From contig NC_089438.1 in the NCBI RefSeq assembly GCF_026210795.1, positions 5,194,218 to 5,258,217 of the forward strand: a stretch of 64,000 nucleotides of DNA. The letters are read 5' to 3'. The translations under genes and the position numbers were made by a program. The stretch comes from Rhizophagus irregularis. Lineage: Eukaryota; Glomeromycota; Glomeromycetes; Glomerales; Glomeraceae. Shown here piece by piece: positions 33,566 through 45,389 of the stretch (positions within the stretch are counted from its first letter, which is position 1; each line of letters opens with the position of its first letter). Under the pieces are notes generated by a model that saw nothing but the letters and a program-made list of their open reading frames with translations, was not told where the DNA came from and did no database searches.

Positions 33566-36500
33566 ATGTTAGGTTGTATTGTTTTAGGCGAAAAGAACGC
33601 ATTTCCTGTCGATTTCGATACAGGCAAGACCATAGGACATCTCAAGGGAGCCATCAAGGAGAAGAAAAGTGTGGCCTTTTGCAATACTGACGCAAACGAT
33701 CTGAAATTATGGAAAGTCAACATTCCTGAAAGCAAGAAACAAGAGATATATGAAGGAATCGACATCAAAGTAAAGTTCGGAGGTGAGGAGCTGGACAGTG
33801 ACCTCAAAACAATTGGACATGTTTTCGAAGAACAACCTCCTAGTGAGCACATCCACATCCTTGTGCAACTGCCAACGCCCGCCACCACTGGTAAGTGTCT
33901 CCCAATGGTTTACCTCTCGAACAAGAAATTCGCAGTAACAAAATATCGAGTTTGTTCTGATCTCTTTTTTTCGCGTTAAAGTAGGTCCCTCTCATCAAGG
34001 CGTTCCACAAGGTACGGTATCTCTAGTTAAATTTCCTGTGTTGTCTTAGTCTTTGTATTCTGGCCTGCCATTATTGATACATATAGGTTACTTGTACCGT
34101 ATCTATTTGTTAATACACTGTGCTTTCTTATTGTTTACAAAACATAGTGACGTCGATCGAAGATGCCATGAAAAAGATTTTGGAGGGAATTCATAAACAA
34201 ATGGACGTAGACAATGTAGACAATAATAAGCCCAAGCCCATGGCTCTAAAACAACGTGACCTTAAGCAAGCTATTGATGTGATTGACAGGAATTTTTGTA
34301 ATTCCTTAGATAAACAAAAAGCTATAAAAAAAGAAACTCCCACGGCAAAGACAAACTATCGAATCCTTTTATGCGGTGGGGCACCTGGCATAGGTAACTT
34401 TCATACATTCTCTTGTATGTTTTTACTGCAGATAAAGCGGTTTTAGCCTTCTAATTAACAAATTCAAACTATAATTCACTAGGAAAGACACGTTATGGAG
34501 TTGAATTGTTTAATTGTCTCGACAAAGAATGGAAGATATCAAAAGGCCAAAAGCCTTACATGCTTTACATGCTTTTTGATTTCACTAATGGTTATGCTTT
34601 AGATGAGTATGAAATCCAGGGGGATATTAAAATTGCATCAGAAATCATTCTTGGATTGCGGTTGGCGTACCACTATTTGGTCCACAAAAAATATGTGATG
34701 AGTTTTACAGTGTTCCGTACGAAATCCAATGAATATAAGCAATGTTTCAGATTGAGTAATGTCCTCTTATACATCCACAACCTTGAACATGAAAGTCTGA
34801 TTCAACGTGGCAAGCATCTTTTCATTTTTCTTCAAATTGATGAATTTCAGCTAATTTTCAAAGAGCGAAATGGGGGGGAAAAATTATTTAAGCAGTTAAT
34901 GTATACCCTTGGGCATCATATGGCCGGAGAAATTCCTGAAGTATTTGTGCAGACTCTACTTTCAGGTACAGCACCACAGGATGCAATACGAGCAATGGAA
35001 CCTACAATGTATTCTATTGAACCTCTTGACCTTCCACTGCTTTCCTTGGAGTCACGCCTTGAAATAATGAGGGAATTTGCAACAAATCATGGTGTTTCTG
35101 ATTGTGTATGGGTACCAAAAGTTTGGATACATCAATTACTTCTTGATACAGGTGGTCTTCCACGTGCTTTGGAGTATCTTTTTGCAGAATTTTTCGGGCA
35201 AGATTTTACAAGGGTTAAGGAATTTTTCGAAGATCTTGAAAAAAAGAAACTAATCCCATCGACAATCTACACCAGCGTCTCAAAAGATATTGATACAGCA
35301 TATAAAATCAAACCTTATGCTAGAGAACATAAAATGCTCATATACGAGCTTGTTTACAGAAATATTATGGAAATCGAATCAGATATATCTGATGTACTGC
35401 AAGATGGTGACCACCGTATAAAATTGGAACATCTAGAACGTGATAGGCACTTGATATTAAGGAGATCGGAAGAGGAAGATAAAGTTCAAATTGATATACC
35501 ATACTTCTTTATGTATCATTATGCCAGTGTCCTTGGAGTTTTCACGGAACATCTAAACCATGCATTTTTACCTGACGAAATTTGGTCGTGGCAAAATTGG
35601 GAAAAATTTATCGCGGATTTTATAACTTCACGCATCAATATGATTGATGTGCTGAACAAAGAAAAATTATTAAAACTTGGAAATTTCTTTCGTGGTTCAG
35701 GTAGCAATGTTACACTGGGCCAGTTGATCAATTTCGGGTCTGTTGAAATCTATGAATTAAACCATCAATTTCCATGCCTGAACCTTTCTGCGAAAAAGGG
35801 AAAAACTGCTGTGTTAAAGCCGGGTTACATTATGATCAATGGTTATTCGGCACCATTTGCAGATATCTTTTTTTTAGTAGATGAACCTGATCCCATTCTT
35901 ATTGCTATTCAATGCAGATTGAGAAAAAATCTTCTTAATCTGAAAACAATCGAAGATGAGCATAAGAGAAATGCAAATATTTCTCATAAAATGGAAGAAA
36001 AGGCCAGAAAACTGAAGAACGATAGCAAAATAGCGAGCAGAGAGAAGAAAGAGGAGTTACGAAAAGAAGCAGAGAAATATACGCAACTTGGTAACCTTTT
36101 GAGTAAATACCGTGTCATTACTATTTTTGTTACTACTCAGCGGTTTAATGAGGAATTAGAACGCATTCCTAATGATTGTATTCTGATTCATCAAGAAAAG
36201 TTTGATACTTTCTTCGGACCTGTATTTTCTTCTCGTACCAAGTTTGTAATGACCAGAGATTCAAATCCAAATTTGAGTACTGCAAGTCAATTGACGTCAA
36301 GATATAAAGCAATTAGTCAAGATATAGGGGAAAGAATTGAACAAACTAGAAAGAGAAGGATTTTTAGGTCACATGAAGAGTTCTGTGAAGAATTTAAAGA
36401 ATTAGCTGATGTTAATGAGCTCCGAGATGATTTTATCTACTACCCATACCCTCCATATATAGAACCCTTTGAACATTCAAACAAGAGAACACGCGTTTAA
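33566..36500 (+). CDS. Crinkler (CRN) family effector: Ubl-like header, P-loop NTPase, nuclease-like C-terminus
   Basis: Four exons, 33566-33890, 33985-34011, 34148-34393 and 34483-36500, join in frame to 871 residues. The start is ATG 33566 (MLGCIVLGEKNAFPVDF). Residues 1-108 form the ubiquitin-like CRN header (IGHLKGAIKEKK). Residues about 194-202 are a Walker A motif (GGAPGIGKT), its last Gly codon split by intron 3. Walker B is LFIFLQIDE near 312-320. Near 655-680, FADIFFLVDE..AIQCR resembles the restriction-endonuclease-type core of CRN toxin domains, with QCR where Q-x-K is usual. A charged helical segment and basic clusters (RKRR, KRTR) follow. Known CRNs of this layout act in host or recipient nuclei. 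There is no signal peptide, as is usual for the family. The gene is intact although flanked by dead transposons. Confidence 0.88.
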
Positions 36501-36770
36501 GATAAAAATAATATCTTTGATTTTCTTCTACAGTATTTGATTTCATTGTTAGAATTATTGTTAATATTTATGAATAATATTGCTCTTTATCATATTACAT
36601 CACGCACATATATTCACATATATACATAAAAAGACTTGTAGTTTTATTTTAATAATAAAGTATTACATGCGCTATATCATGCAAATATAAAACTCAATAC
36701 AGTATAACAGCGTAATCATGTAGCATTTAAATAACTGATATAACAAGTTAAATGAGGTGTTACTTAAACC
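36501..36770. other. 3' flank of the Crinkler gene
   Basis: AT-rich, with AATAAAG near 36653 as a possible polyadenylation signal. Nothing else is recognised before the MULE terminal repeat. Confidence 0.4.
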
Positions 36771-36870
36771 TGTATGGTATGGTTTTTTATGTATGTACTG
36801 TATGGTATGTATGGTTTTACGCAGTATGGATTTCAATCTATATATGCAAATCCATACAGACTTGCAATAA
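36771..36870. repeat. Left terminal inverted repeat of the MULE
   Basis: TGTATGGTATGGTTTTTTAT at the outer end and GTATGTATGGTTTTAC further in are repeated in inverted orientation at 50078-50045 and 48714-48665. Related GTATGTATGATTCAT blocks also lie internally at 37310-37420. Confidence 0.75.
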
Positions 36871-37011
36871 ACCATACATGTATGAATTTTTAGCATACAA
36901 AAAATAATAATACATGACAATCAATACATGATCATAACAAATAGTATCTTAAAATAAACATGATATAACAATTTTATTTATTAAATCAAAATAAAAAAAA
37001 TTAATTTTCTA

Positions 37012-37250
37012 ATGCTTTGCGTAGCTTTATATTTTCTAATTCAAGTTTTTCAACTTCTGCTAAAGCTCTACGATTTGCTGTTTGCCTTTCAGCTAATTGC
37101 ATTTTTCGTTCTTCAATTTAAATTGTATCAATCTCAAATGAATTATGTTCTTGATCATCACCATCAATTTTATTTTTTTTTGTTCTTACATTATCAATTG
37201 TTATTGTTGACTTTCTTTTGTTCTTGGTTTTTCTTGGTTAGTTATTTCTG
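37012..37250 (-). pseudogene. Second, degenerate copy of the MULE C-terminal tail
   Basis: Minus-strand reading gives IEERKMQLAERQTANRRALA, then EVEKLELENIKLRKALEN and a stop, preceded by a stop-interrupted acidic/Lys-rich stretch. It parallels the tail at 37826-37539 (DIEERKIALKKRELQICVQ .. ARKALAKAEA). Two tails in tandem suggest a partial duplication of the 3' end of the gene. Both are short coiled coils. Confidence 0.5.
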
Positions 37251-38928
37251 GTATTTCAGAAAGTTATGTAGTATGATTGAGAATTTCTGTATAGTATGGT
37301 TAGAATGATTTACGTATGTATAATTTTAAAGTAGTATGTATGATTCATATTTATACATACATACTTAGATTACTATATAAAAAAAAATCATAGTATGTAT
37401 GATTCATTTTTTTATTATTATTCTATACTACTAAAATTTAAATTTTAAGAAATTATAAATTTTATTTATATTACTTTAATACAAATTATATTTGATGTTA
37501 TTTTTTAAAGTAATCCTAATGACTTCTTTTTTTCTAAATTAATTAGCTCCATTTGCTTCAGCTTTGGCAAGTGCCTTTCTGGCTGCAGCCTCTTGAACAC
37601 AAATCTGAAGTTCACGCTTCTTAAGGGCTATTTTTCTCTCTTCTATATCAAAATCAATATTTTCAGTATTATTTTCAGTAATTTTGCATTGTTTAGAATT
37701 TCTAGTTGATGCAAATTGTCCTTTTCTTTTTGGTTGTAAACTTTCAGCTTTAATATTGGTTGAATTAACCAATATTGGCTTGTTTTTACCATTTCTTGTA
37801 CCTAAATTTTTTAATGATAATATCATTATTAATTTTTAACTTTTTTTTTAATATATTTAGCTTATCAAATGCAAAAATACCTTTACGTGTAATTGCCTTA
37901 GAAATTTTTTTGACTCTCCATTATCACGTCTTGAATAGAGAACACCAAATTTATTTTCAATTTCCATTATTTTTAAAGCTTTTTGATCAACTTTACATCT
38001 TCTAATGATATTAAAAAATAAAGAAAATAACTGATTAAAATGCTAAATATAAAATATTCAAATTAGAGTTAAATTTAAATACCTAATTATTGCAGTTAAC
38101 AATTTAAGATGCTTTCCTTTTCAATTAGCTAATGTATGAGCAGCTTCTGCTACATTGGTATTATTTGCACTGCTTGCCCATATTTCAGGATCTATTTTTG
38201 ATGCATTTAAATTTAATGAGGCAAGAATATATGGCTGGCGGTAATAACAAATCCATTTTAAATTTTACATAAAAATTTGATTAATACTGTAAAGTAATAA
38301 ATATAATAATAATAATATAATACCTTTAATTTTTGATTCTTCTAATTGTTCCAATGTATAAAATATTTTTTCAAGTTCACCAATTGATGGTGCTGTAGGG
38401 ATATTTAAAATTAAATTTAGAGTTTCAGAGGAGAATTTTTTGCTCTTGCATTACTAAATATAAAATTTTGTTAATATTTTTTAACAAAATTTAACCATTA
38501 ATTATTTTATAATAAATTTACCATTCAAAATAGACAACTCATGATTTAAAAATATATTGTAAATGTGTTTTCCAATCCTTGTGTGTGTCTTTACTTTGTA
38601 GAATAAGGTCCAATCCTTTTGCCTGAATAGGATCAAGATCTCCAATAATACATTCAATTCCATTTCCATCTATATGCCTAAATTTGACAGCCTGTCCAGT
38701 TAGATTCTTGATTACATTAAAAAGATCAGTAAAAAGTTGTTGATAGCCTTCTGCTGTGGTAACATTAGTATATACATGTACATAGGAAAGAACTGTATAT
38801 AAATAAATAAATAAGATTTTGTAAAATATATAAATACCTAAATTTAATAAACAATATTAATAAAACTTACTTAGTTTATGTTCAGTATTATATGAATTTA
38901 TTTCAAATTCGTTTATATTTCCTTTGAC

Positions 38929-39172
38929 TAAGGTTGCTTGCCGAAACCTAGGGGTTTAGGCAAGATGGCGTTTCACTGAAAAGCGAAATTCTGCCAAAAC
39001 TATATTAAAATTATATTAAAAAAACTGCGAAACTTTAGAGAAAGATGAAACTGCTAAAACTTATTATAAATGCCAAAACTGCTGAAACTCTGCCAAAACT
39101 ATAATAAATCTATAGTAAAATTTTGACGAAACTAATCATAGAATTTTGAAAAGGTTTAGACAAGCAACCTTA
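38929..39172. mobile_element. hAT-type MITE, 244 bp, copy 1
   Basis: Ends TAAGGTTGCTTG and CAAGCAACCTTA. The flanks CCTTTGAC (38921-38928) and CTTTTGAC (39173-39180) match at 7 of 8 positions. It interrupts the MULE transposase just after the first catalytic Asp region. The interior repeats GCCAAAACT-like words. Copy 2 at 42120 has the same length. Confidence 0.88.
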
Positions 39173-39694
39173 CTTTTGACCCTTTTAAATGTTAAGTCAA
39201 TTTGAATTGATCCAAGTTGATGGATTAATTTGGCTTGATCCTTAAGCATATAAACAAAAATAACAAGTTCATTAGGGTAAATATCTAAAATAAAATTAAC
39301 AATCAATTAGCTTTAAATGTATATTTAAAATATCTATAATAATTTTTACTTACTCATAGTATGTACATAATTGTGAAGTTTTAATTGTTTAGTTTATATA
39401 CTATAGATAACACTAAGCATTTTCTGACCGAATGGATAGATGTTTTTGTAAGTTTTCCTAAACAAGATATCGCAATTTGTTAATATTATTAAGCGATGCA
39501 TGAATTTCTGATAATGTCTCTACTTTGAAATTAGCTTTTAGTAAATTCCTTAAATTGATTTTACTATTTATTAATAAAAAATCTTAACATATGGGCTGAT
39601 TTGTCTACTCTGCATTAAAAAGATTCTCCTCTGCAATTTTGCGGATTTTATTCAGAGTTATTGATTGATTTTCACAATTTTTGTTACTCAAAAT

Positions 39695-41000
39695 TAGAGC
39701 TCCGAATTTGACCTGACAGATCAGGTGACCCGACGGGTTGACCTGAAAAATTCAGGTCAGGTAGCAGATTTAATGACCCGATCTCAGGTCAGGTCAGTCA
39801 CAGCCAGGTACCTAACCTGACCCATTGACCTGACATATTTTGGTCAAAAATAAGACGTTTCAGCATTTATTATATATAAAAAAATGCCAAACTGACCTGA
39901 ATCTGATGTTTTTTCATTAAAAATAATTACAAAAACGTCTTTTTTTATTAAAAACATCGGGTTCGATTAAAGAAACAAAAAAAAATGTTTCTTTATTAAA
40001 AAACATCGAACCTGACATTTTTTATTAAAAGAAATAAAAAAAAATTATTTCTTTAATTAAAAAATGTCTAACCTGACGTTTTTTATTAAAAGAAATAAAA
40101 AAAATTATTTCTTTAATTAAAAAATGTCTAACCTGACGTTTTTTATTAAAAGAAACAAAAAAAAATGTTTCTTTAATTAAAAGATGTCGGGTTTGATATT
40201 TTTTCATTAAAAGAAACAAAAAAAAATATTTCTTAAATTAAAAATGTTGGGTTTGGCGTTTTTTCATTAAAAGAAACAAAAAAAGTTTCTTTAATTAAAA
40301 AATGTCGGGTTTAACATTTTTTCATTAAAAGAAACAAAAAAAATGTTTCTTTAATTAAAAAACGTCGGGTTTAATGTTTTTTCATTAAAAGAAACAAAAA
40401 AATGTTTCTTTAATTAAAAAACGTTGGGTTTGACATTTTTTCATTAAAAAGAAACAAAAAAAATGTTTCTTTAATTAAAAAACGTTGGGTTTGACATTTT
40501 TTCATTAAAAGAAACAAAAAAAATGTTTCTTTATTAAAAAATGTCGAACCTGACATTTTTTATTAAAAGAAACAAAGAAAACGTTTCTTTAATTAAAAAA
40601 CGTTGAACCTGACATTTTTTATTAAAAGAAACAAAAGAAAACGTTTCTTTAATTAAAAAACGTCGAACCTGATATTTTTTATTAAAAGAAACAAAAGAAA
40701 ATGTTTCTTTAATTAAAAAATATCGAACCTGACGTTTTTATTAAAAGAAACAAAAAAAAATTGTTTCTTTAATTTAAAAACGTCAGGTCCGACGTTTTTC
40801 ATTAGAAGAAACAAAAAAAAGACATTTTGGTGTAATAAAAAGTGCCGAAACGTTTTTTTGACCCAAAATATATCAGGTCAATGGGTCGGGTCAGGTATCT
40901 GAACTGACCCGTGATATTCGGTCAGGTCACCAAATTCATGACTTACCTTGGGTCGGGTCAAGTCAATTATCCGACCCGATTTAACCCATTCAGAACTTTA
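39695..41000. mobile_element. Hairpin-filled non-autonomous hAT element
   Basis: The ends TAGAGCTCCGAAT and, inverted, TAAAGTTCTGAAT are flanked by CTCAAAAT at 39687-39694 and 41001-41008. Subterminal parts are crowded with GGTCAGGT/ACCTGACC words. The middle (39900-40850) is about 15 units of roughly 60 bp, each foldable: AAAGAAAC .. GTTTCTTT nested in GACATTTTT .. AAAAATGTC. There is no coding sequence. It lies in the MULE gene. A shorter relative sits at 52980-53812. Confidence 0.9.
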
Positions 41001-41344
41001 CTCAAAATTGTTTTGTAATACCAAAAAATCATCTGATTAATGATCACTTGACTAAATAATAAGTTAAACAAAAATTTACATTTGCGAAACTTAAATTATT
41101 AAATATAAAAGAGCTGTGAAAAATCCCATTTCACTAATAAAAAACCCATTTCTCATATATATGGAATTTTTAACATATATTATTAAAAAGTAAGTATATT
41201 TTAATAAAATATAAAGTAAAATAAAAATTTATATAGCCTTAGTAGCTATAAATGTTTATAAAAGTATAATAAAAATATCATATAAAAGATGATATCATAA
41301 TAGATATTTTCAAACAATAAAATAATTATTTTATGTCAGAGTTT

Positions 41345-41690
41345 GTATTACCATCTTTAAACGCAAATATATCAAGATTAACTGATCCGTTTTCTATAAT
41401 TTTAGGCTCGTTGGAAAGCCCTTGTTCTGGACTTTATAGGCGAAAAAAGAGCTTGCCGATTGAATCATTAGATCCGGAGATATTTACGTTTAAAGTTGAG
41501 GTATGAATTTTTTAACATGCTTAAATGCAAATATCTTGGGATCCACTGATCCATTTTTTATAAATTTAGGCTCTTTGGAAAGCCTTTGATCTGGTCTATA
41601 TGAACGAAAAAAGAGCTTGCCAATTGGATTACTGGATCTGAAGATATTTACGTTTTAAGTTAAGATACAAATTTTTAACATATATAGTAA
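41345..41690. repeat. Tandem duplication of about 165 bp
   Basis: Two copies share GGCTC(G/T)TTGGAAAGCC, CGAAAAAAGAGCTTGCC and GATATTTACGTTT, beginning near 41352 and 41523, at about 85% identity by eye. It sits within the remains of the MULE gene and is not coding in an obvious frame. Confidence 0.75.
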
Positions 41691-42119
41691 GTACTAAGAA
41701 TTATATTAATTTAAAAGAAATATTTACCAAATTATAGTATAATAACACTAAATAAAAATTTTTTAATACTCATTCCCAATTTACTGTATATTATATAGTA
41801 TTTTGTATAATAAAAATGTAATAAAATTAATATTTTAATTAAAGGTAGACAAATCAGCTCATATGAAGAGTTAAATATGTTACAATTAAAATTACCAGAA
41901 GTAATTGACCCTACAGTTACTGATCAATGGCATTCTTTTTAATATCTTGAAGGTCATCTTTGATTCCATCAGAAATTCTTTCTGGTGGAGGAGGAGGATG
42001 ATTATGTATTCCTTTACATATGATTATAATGCAGGGACATTGGTTTAAATTATATAGGGTTAAAAGAGTAAATTGTACTTTACAAGTTCTTTCCTTAATA
42101 TTTCCTCTAACTATATGAC

Positions 42120-42363
42120 TAAGGTTGCTTGCCAAAACCTAGGGGTTTAGGCAAGATGGCGTTTCGCCGAAAAGTGAAATTCTGCCAAAACTATATTAGA
42201 GTTATATTAAAAAACTGGCAAAACTTTGGAGAAAGGCAAAACTGCCAAAACTTATTATAAATGCCAAAACTGCCAAAACTCTGCTAAAACTATAATAAAT
42301 CTATAGTAAAATTTTGACAAAACTAATCGTAGGATTTTGAAGAGGTTTAGACAAGCAACCTTA
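42120..42363. mobile_element. hAT-type MITE, 244 bp, copy 2
   Basis: Same ends and length as the copy at 38929, in the same orientation, flanked by a perfect 8-bp duplication TATATGAC (42112-42119 and 42364-42371). It interrupts the zinc-motif exon of the MULE transposase. Confidence 0.92.
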
Positions 42364-44349
42364 TATATGACTATCAGAATTAATATGTGTTTTTTCTAAA
42401 AAAAATTGTTTAATTAATTAAAGTTTAAAAGATGCAACTAAATTAACTGAATATTAATAAAAACAAATTATATTACCACATAATTTTTGTTTTGAGCTTC
42501 TTGAGCTAATTGTTGTGCAATATTTTAATAGTTTCCTTTCTTCCTATTATTAATAGTAAGGAAATATTATTAATTATTAAAATAATATTGCATAATATAC
42601 AATATAAATTAAGACTCATTATTACAATATTGCTATTTAACAAATCACGTAATAAAGGAATATCATAAGTTGCAGGATCAACTTTTATATATCGATGGTA
42701 TTTATCATTTAGTTTATATTTATCACAACCAATAATATAATTAGAAGTAGATGTTTGATAGTTCTTTAGATTGATTAATTTTGGCTTGTCAGAACAAAAT
42801 ATACCATTTTGTTTAAATTTACATTTAGATTCCATACTTCCAAGATATAGTTTATTATGATTTAAAGTAATTATTAAATAAAATTAATTATCATTTAACT
42901 TTTGTAACTTACACATAAAATGCACTATTGCAACTTACACTGGTCAAAATTGGTGCTATTGGGTACATATCAGGTACCTGATATGTGTATAATATATGTA
43001 ATATATGTGTATGATATTTAACAATACTACACATATCGGGTACCTGATATGTGTAGTATAAATGTAGAAAATCGGTGACACATCATGTAAACATCATATA
43101 CACATCTTACACATATCGGGTAGTCAAATATCAGTGACATATTTTATAGATATCATACATTTAACACGCATATCGGGTAGTAAAATATCAGTGACATATC
43201 TTATAGATATCATACATTTAACACACACATATCGGGTAGTAAAATATCAGTGATATATATTATAGATATCATACATTTAACACACATATATCGGGTAGTA
43301 AAATATGTAAAATATTGGTAATATATATTTTTATTGTATACGTTTGACAATTTCATATTAAAACTAATAGATTTATATCTCTTTTTTATTTTAATTTGGG
43401 CTAAATGAAATTCAATTTTATTAAAATTTATAAATTTATTTACATAAAAGCAATAATACAAATCTTACACTATCTGCTACGTAAAATCAAATAAAGTTGA
43501 ACATAATTATACTATGTAATATGTTAAGTTCTACCGAAAGTAGCAATGATAATAAAATTACCTCTTTGCTTGTTTTGTTATATCTATTTATTATTTAAAA
43601 GAAATATCAGTGAAAATATTAGTAAGTATATTAATTAATAGGAGAAAATAAAATAGAAATGTTAATAAAAACGTTAGTGGTAAATATAGAAAATATTAGT
43701 AAAAATGTTAGTAGGAAGAAAGAAAAGTTAGTAAAATAGAAAATGTTAATAGGAGAATGTTAATAAAAACATGTTAGTAGTATTTAATATTAATAGAAAA
43801 TGTTAAGTGGTAGAAAACATTAGTGAGAGAAAAGAAAAAAAGTATTAAAACGTCAATAGAAAATGTATATATAAAAAGAAAAAAACAAGCATAATGAAAA
43901 TATACCTTTATGTTTATTTCTAAATATAAAAATAAAAATAAAAATATATTAATATTATTTCATAATAACTAAGTAAAGAGTTTGTTTTAAATAAAAAGTT
44001 TAAGAGAAAGGGCTTTTACGAAAGAAAAAAAAAATAAACAAAGTGCGAAATATAAATACCGAAATCATGTGATCAATCGCCTGATTACAATAACAAATTC
44101 TGATTGGGCCATGGATTTTAACCGAATTATTATAATTAATAAAAAAAATGCATTTATACTATTTATACTAGAATTACACTGCAAGTTAAACTCTTTATCG
44201 CTTTAAATAATACAAAACTCTACTTAAATATACCAATTAATCACAAATTGGGTACCTATCGGTAGCCTATTTGTCACCTATCATGCATACCAGTCAACAT
44301 GGTAAATCACTGATTTTTCGTAATATTAAATAATAAATATTTATTTAGA

Positions 44350-45190
44350 AACTCCAAGAACCTACAAAAGAAAAAAAAAGTAATGTTACTAAGGAAAAAA
44401 AAATAAACGTGAAACTCCCCTTTCCCATTTACCTTTCACTAAAGTCCAGTTCATATAATTCGTCCAGCGTTCCTACAATAAAAGAAAAAAATGTAACGTT
44501 AGTAACGTTACTAAAAGAAGTAAATTTTTCTTCCATTAATACTTTCACTCAAAAGTCCGGTTCGTAATTTCGTCTGGCTTTCCTACAAAAAAAAAAAGAA
44601 ACGTTAAAGAAACGTTTCTTATTTAACACACATGACACACTACACCCACCCAACTTACATCAAGTGTAAGTTCACTTCATCAGGAAGTCACGGGAAAAAT
44701 ATTCATCAAATGTACATCGGTCACTTGATGTATATCATAAAGAAACGCTGAACATCGGACCCTGCAATGTACTACCGACGTCACAACATTTGATGTTTAT
44801 CGCCAAATTAAAGATGTTCATCACCTGTACATTACGATTAATTAACACATTTATTAATGATATTAAAATACATGCGTTATTTATTATTATACTATCATTA
44901 TACTATACAAATGTATTATTAACTAATTAATATAATATCTATGGCTATTTTAAATCTATATAATATGTTAAATACTAGATAAAAATTGATTTCCAAAATA
45001 AACCTATAAAGAAAAAAATGAAAATGTTAATAAAACTTTTCGTTAAAAATAAAAAAAAAGTAAAATTTGAAGGGATATATATACCTTCGAAATAGGATCC
45101 AGTCGCGTCTTGGACCTACAAAAGAAAAAAAAATGAAACCGTTAGTAAAAACGTTTCGTTAGAAAAAATAAAAATTTGAAGGTACTGTAT
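44350..45190 (-). repeat. Intron-like array, minus orientation, in element 2b
   Basis: Units carry, on minus, palindromes such as GTAACGTTACTAACGTTAC (near 44505) followed by a T-run and GTAG. The first units match element 2a. At 44672 the sequence switches to a different stretch (GTACATCGGTCACTTGATGT) without units, then two more unit-like blocks follow near 45000-45180. Confidence 0.65.
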
Positions 45191-45389
45191 AGTAGATCGG
45201 ATATTACACAGATGACTGGATTGACCAGATTGATCAGATAATCTGGTCAAATCCTATTTTTTTTTATTTTTTTTTTAAAAAAAAATATTTTTTATTCTCC
45301 TTCGGTCTTTCCCTTTGGAATTCGGCTTAAACGGCTTAGGACGTTCGTTTTTCTAAGGGAACACCTTCCTGGAACTGGATTTCGGCTTG

